Shown one piece after another: positions 62,447 through 64,000 of a stretch of 64,000 bases of DNA; the first letter of the stretch is position 1; each line of letters opens with the position of its first letter. The position numbers and the translations under genes were made by a program. Origin of the DNA: Arthrobacter sp. MYb23 (GTDB lineage Bacteria; Actinomycetota; Actinomycetes; Actinomycetales; Micrococcaceae); the NCBI RefSeq assembly GCF_002979775.1, contig NZ_PCPR01000002.1, positions 62,001-126,000 of the forward strand. Reading direction: 5' to 3'. The notes below the pieces were generated by a model. That model saw only the letters and a program-made list of their open reading frames with translations. It was not told where the DNA came from and made no database searches.

Positions 62447-63247
62447 ATGAGCCTGAATCTCCTCGACACCTCCAACTGGCTGCCGCTGGACGGCCTGGCC
62501 CCCGGCTTCGACGCCAACAGAGCCGCCACCGTGCAGGATCTGGCAGGAAAACAGTTCTCCCTCCGCAATGACGGCGGCCCCATGACGTTCAGCTTCGACG
62601 ACGAAGAAGTCCAATGGGCTGCGGCCGGTCATTCAGGAACCGCCCCTTATGAGGCCTTCCTGGTGGCCGAGGACCTGTACTACGCCCAGTGGCAAAGCCA
62701 GCAGGACCACGAACTCGCCGTTTCCCTTGTCCTGGACCTGCTGCACGGCAGGGCGCTCTACATTGGCGCAGCACTCGGCAGGGCAACGGCCTCCAGCGTC
62801 GCCGTCCAGCACGATTTCCGCCCAGGGACGCTCGATGGTCACCTCAGCACGGGGGCGGCAATTTCAGGAAGCAACGCACTCATTGGCCGCCGCGTTGAAT
62901 GGGTCTACAGCGAATCCCACGCCTACGAGCACATCTACCTCAGCCCCACCTGGTACACCTGGCAATGCCTCGCAGGCCCGGAGCGTGGATTGGCGGACAC
63001 GGACTCCAACACCGTATTTCAGATCCGCCCAGGAATTTTCGTGTTCACCTGGCGCGAGAAAGTCATACCGTGCGGTTCAGTCACCATCGCCGACCACCGC
63101 GATCCGCGCGCCATCAGGTCCCACGGCAGCCTCTTCGGGTGGGACGAGGCAGGCACGGAACCCGTGCACTTCACTTTCGGTGCCCACGGCCGCCTGATCA
63201 GCATCAGCCGGCACAGCGCGGAACTCGACCCGGCCACAGGGATGTAG
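62447..63247 (+). CDS. MoaF-family protein
   Basis: 266 residues from the ATG at 62447. Two lipocalin-like halves as in MoaF. The N-terminal part (about 1-140) has GKQFSLRNDGGPMTFSFDDEE and AALGRATASSVAVQHDFRPG. The C-terminal part (about 150-260) has AYEHIYLSPTWYTWQCLAGP, ERGLADTDSNTVFQIRPGIF and FTWREKVIPCGSVTIADHRD. MoaF was named from a molybdenum cofactor gene region of Arthrobacter nicotinovorans, but its role is not established and no other moa gene is here. With the IclR regulator and two transporters nearby, a role in a catabolic pathway is more likely. Confidence 0.8.
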   Translation: MSLNLLDTSNWLPLDGLAPGFDANRAATVQDLAGKQFSLRNDGGPMTFSFDDEEVQWAAAGHSGTAPYEAFLVAEDLYYAQWQSQQDHELAVSLVLDLLHGRALYIGAALGRATASSVAVQHDFRPGTLDGHLSTGAAISGSNALIGRRVEWVYSESHAYEHIYLSPTWYTWQCLAGPERGLADTDSNTVFQIRPGIFVFTWREKVIPCGSVTIADHRDPRAIRSHGSLFGWDEAGTEPVHFTFGAHGRLISISRHSAELDPATGM

Positions 63248-63280
63248 CCCCGACAGAAGAACTTCAAGGAAAGAAGACAA

Positions 63281-63317
63281 GGAAGCCCCGGCGAGCGGAA
63301 TGCTCGCCGGGGCTTCC
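63281..63317. terminator. Bidirectional terminator between the MoaF-like and APC permease genes
   Basis: Perfect 16-bp arms GGAAGCCCCGGCGAGC (63281-63296) and GCTCGCCGGGGCTTCC (63302-63317), loop of 5. It lies between convergent genes; flanking A/T runs are modest. Confidence 0.75.
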
Positions 63318-63335
63318 CTCAGGTTGAGATGGTTA

Positions 63336-64000
63336 TCAGTCGTCCGCCCCATGGCCGATCCGGGCGTACAGTGCCGGCTGCGAGCGCCGCAGACGCAAAC
63401 CCCAGATGACACCCACCACTCCGGGCAACAGGACCAGCATGGGCAGGACAAACGTGACAGCCGTCGACTCAGTCTGTCCCAGCAGGACATTGAAGTTGGT
63501 CATGATGAGCACAAAGACCACAGCCAGGAGCACGAATCCAAGGGCGGGTGCGATCACCCTGACCCACAGGCTCGCGCCATGTTTTTCGCGGCGGAAGAAG
63601 CCGATCACTGCCACGGAGACAACAGTCATCAGCAACACGAGGCCGATTGCACCGCTGTTGGTCAGCCAGGTGAACATGGTCAGGACGGGGTACAGCTCGC
63701 CTAGTTCAGAACCGGAGCCAGCAATGGCGAAGGCGACAGTTACGACGACGGCAATCACCGTCTGCGCCAGCGAACCGGCGAAGGGCGCACCGCTTTCGGT
63801 CCGCACCTTGGCCAGTGCTGACGGCAGGACGCGCTCGCGGCCGAGGGAGAAGAAATAGCGGGCTACTGCGTTGTGGAAGCTGACGAGCGCGGCGAAGAGG
63901 CTGGTGACAAAGAGGATCTGGGCGATGTCGCTGAGGAGTACGCCGCCGTGAGTGCCCAGGAAGGCGAAGATCATGTCCGGGCCGTTGGTGGTGGCCGCCT
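63336..64000 (-). CDS. APC-family amino acid permease (5' part cut by window edge)
   Basis: The C-terminal 221 residues are visible, without a start in the window. About six hydrophobic segments remain. AALVSFHNAVARYFFSLGRERVLPSALAKV is typical of the segment after the sixth helix in APC permeases, followed by a long C-terminal helical part. Substrate and full length are unknown. It is convergent with the MoaF-like gene. Confidence 0.85.
   Translation of the reverse strand, partial: AATTNGPDMIFAFLGTHGGVLLSDIAQILFVTSLFAALVSFHNAVARYFFSLGRERVLPSALAKVRTESGAPFAGSLAQTVIAVVVTVAFAIAGSGSELGELYPVLTMFTWLTNSGAIGLVLLMTVVSVAVIGFFRREKHGASLWVRVIAPALGFVLLAVVFVLIMTNFNVLLGQTESTAVTFVLPMLVLLPGVVGVIWGLRLRRSQPALYARIGHGADD

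Overview
The window is a chromosomal stretch of a high-GC Gram-positive bacterium. The closest fit is Arthrobacter or Paenarthrobacter (Micrococcaceae), judged from protein sequence style, GTG/TTG starts and gene order; no database was searched. It holds dense single-copy metabolic genes, five tRNAs, and no transposase, integrase, phage gene, rRNA or CRISPR array.

Region 1 (1-9.4 kb, minus strand): two translationally coupled GTPases, tRNA-Glu, tRNA-Gln, a HAD phosphatase, gltX, a fumarylacetoacetase-family hydrolase, an MBL hydrolase, ilvE and leuB. Region 2 (9.4-20.2 kb): a sensor kinase/response regulator pair followed by an FtsX/MacB-type ABC exporter (plus strand), then metG and a second, larger FtsX-type ABC system (minus strand). 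This block lies between leuB and serA, genes that are neighbours in mycobacteria as I recall. Region 3 (20.2-28.6 kb, minus): serA, ilvC, ilvN, ilvB and ilvD. ilvB is preceded by an apparent attenuator with a Val-rich 17-codon leader peptide. A LysR regulator closes the block.

Region 4 (28.8-47.2 kb, mostly plus): an acidic membrane-anchored protein, a lipoprotein sugar-dehydrogenase-like protein, twin tRNA-Lys genes, MarR, Bcp peroxiredoxin, tRNA-Leu, a solitary family-5 solute-binding lipoprotein, malate:quinone oxidoreductase, an RND transporter, an LLM oxidoreductase with its MarR regulator, a transglutaminase-like protein, a lipoprotein, a DUF1684 protein, an SLC13/ArsB-like transporter, a DM13 protein, a second FAH-family enzyme and a GtrA protein.

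Region 5 (47.2-53.4 kb, minus) is a complete NAD de novo operon (nrtR-nadA-nadB-nadC-cysteine desulfurase) with a palindromic candidate NrtR operator. Region 6 (53.4-58.8 kb) has an Lrp/AsnC regulator, an amino acid permease, and an operon of 2-oxoacid dehydrogenase E1 alpha, E1 beta, a stand-alone lipoyl-domain protein and an alpha/beta hydrolase. No E2 acyltransferase domain is present. Region 7 (58.8-64 kb) has a winged-helix regulator, a phosphoribosyltransferase, an MHS-type transporter, an IclR regulator, a MoaF-family protein and a truncated APC permease.

The most notable signals are the split lipoyl/hydrolase dehydrogenase operon, the ilvB attenuator, a 16-bp box shared by the sensor-kinase and ABC-exporter promoters, the NrtR palindrome, and several short repeat families between genes.
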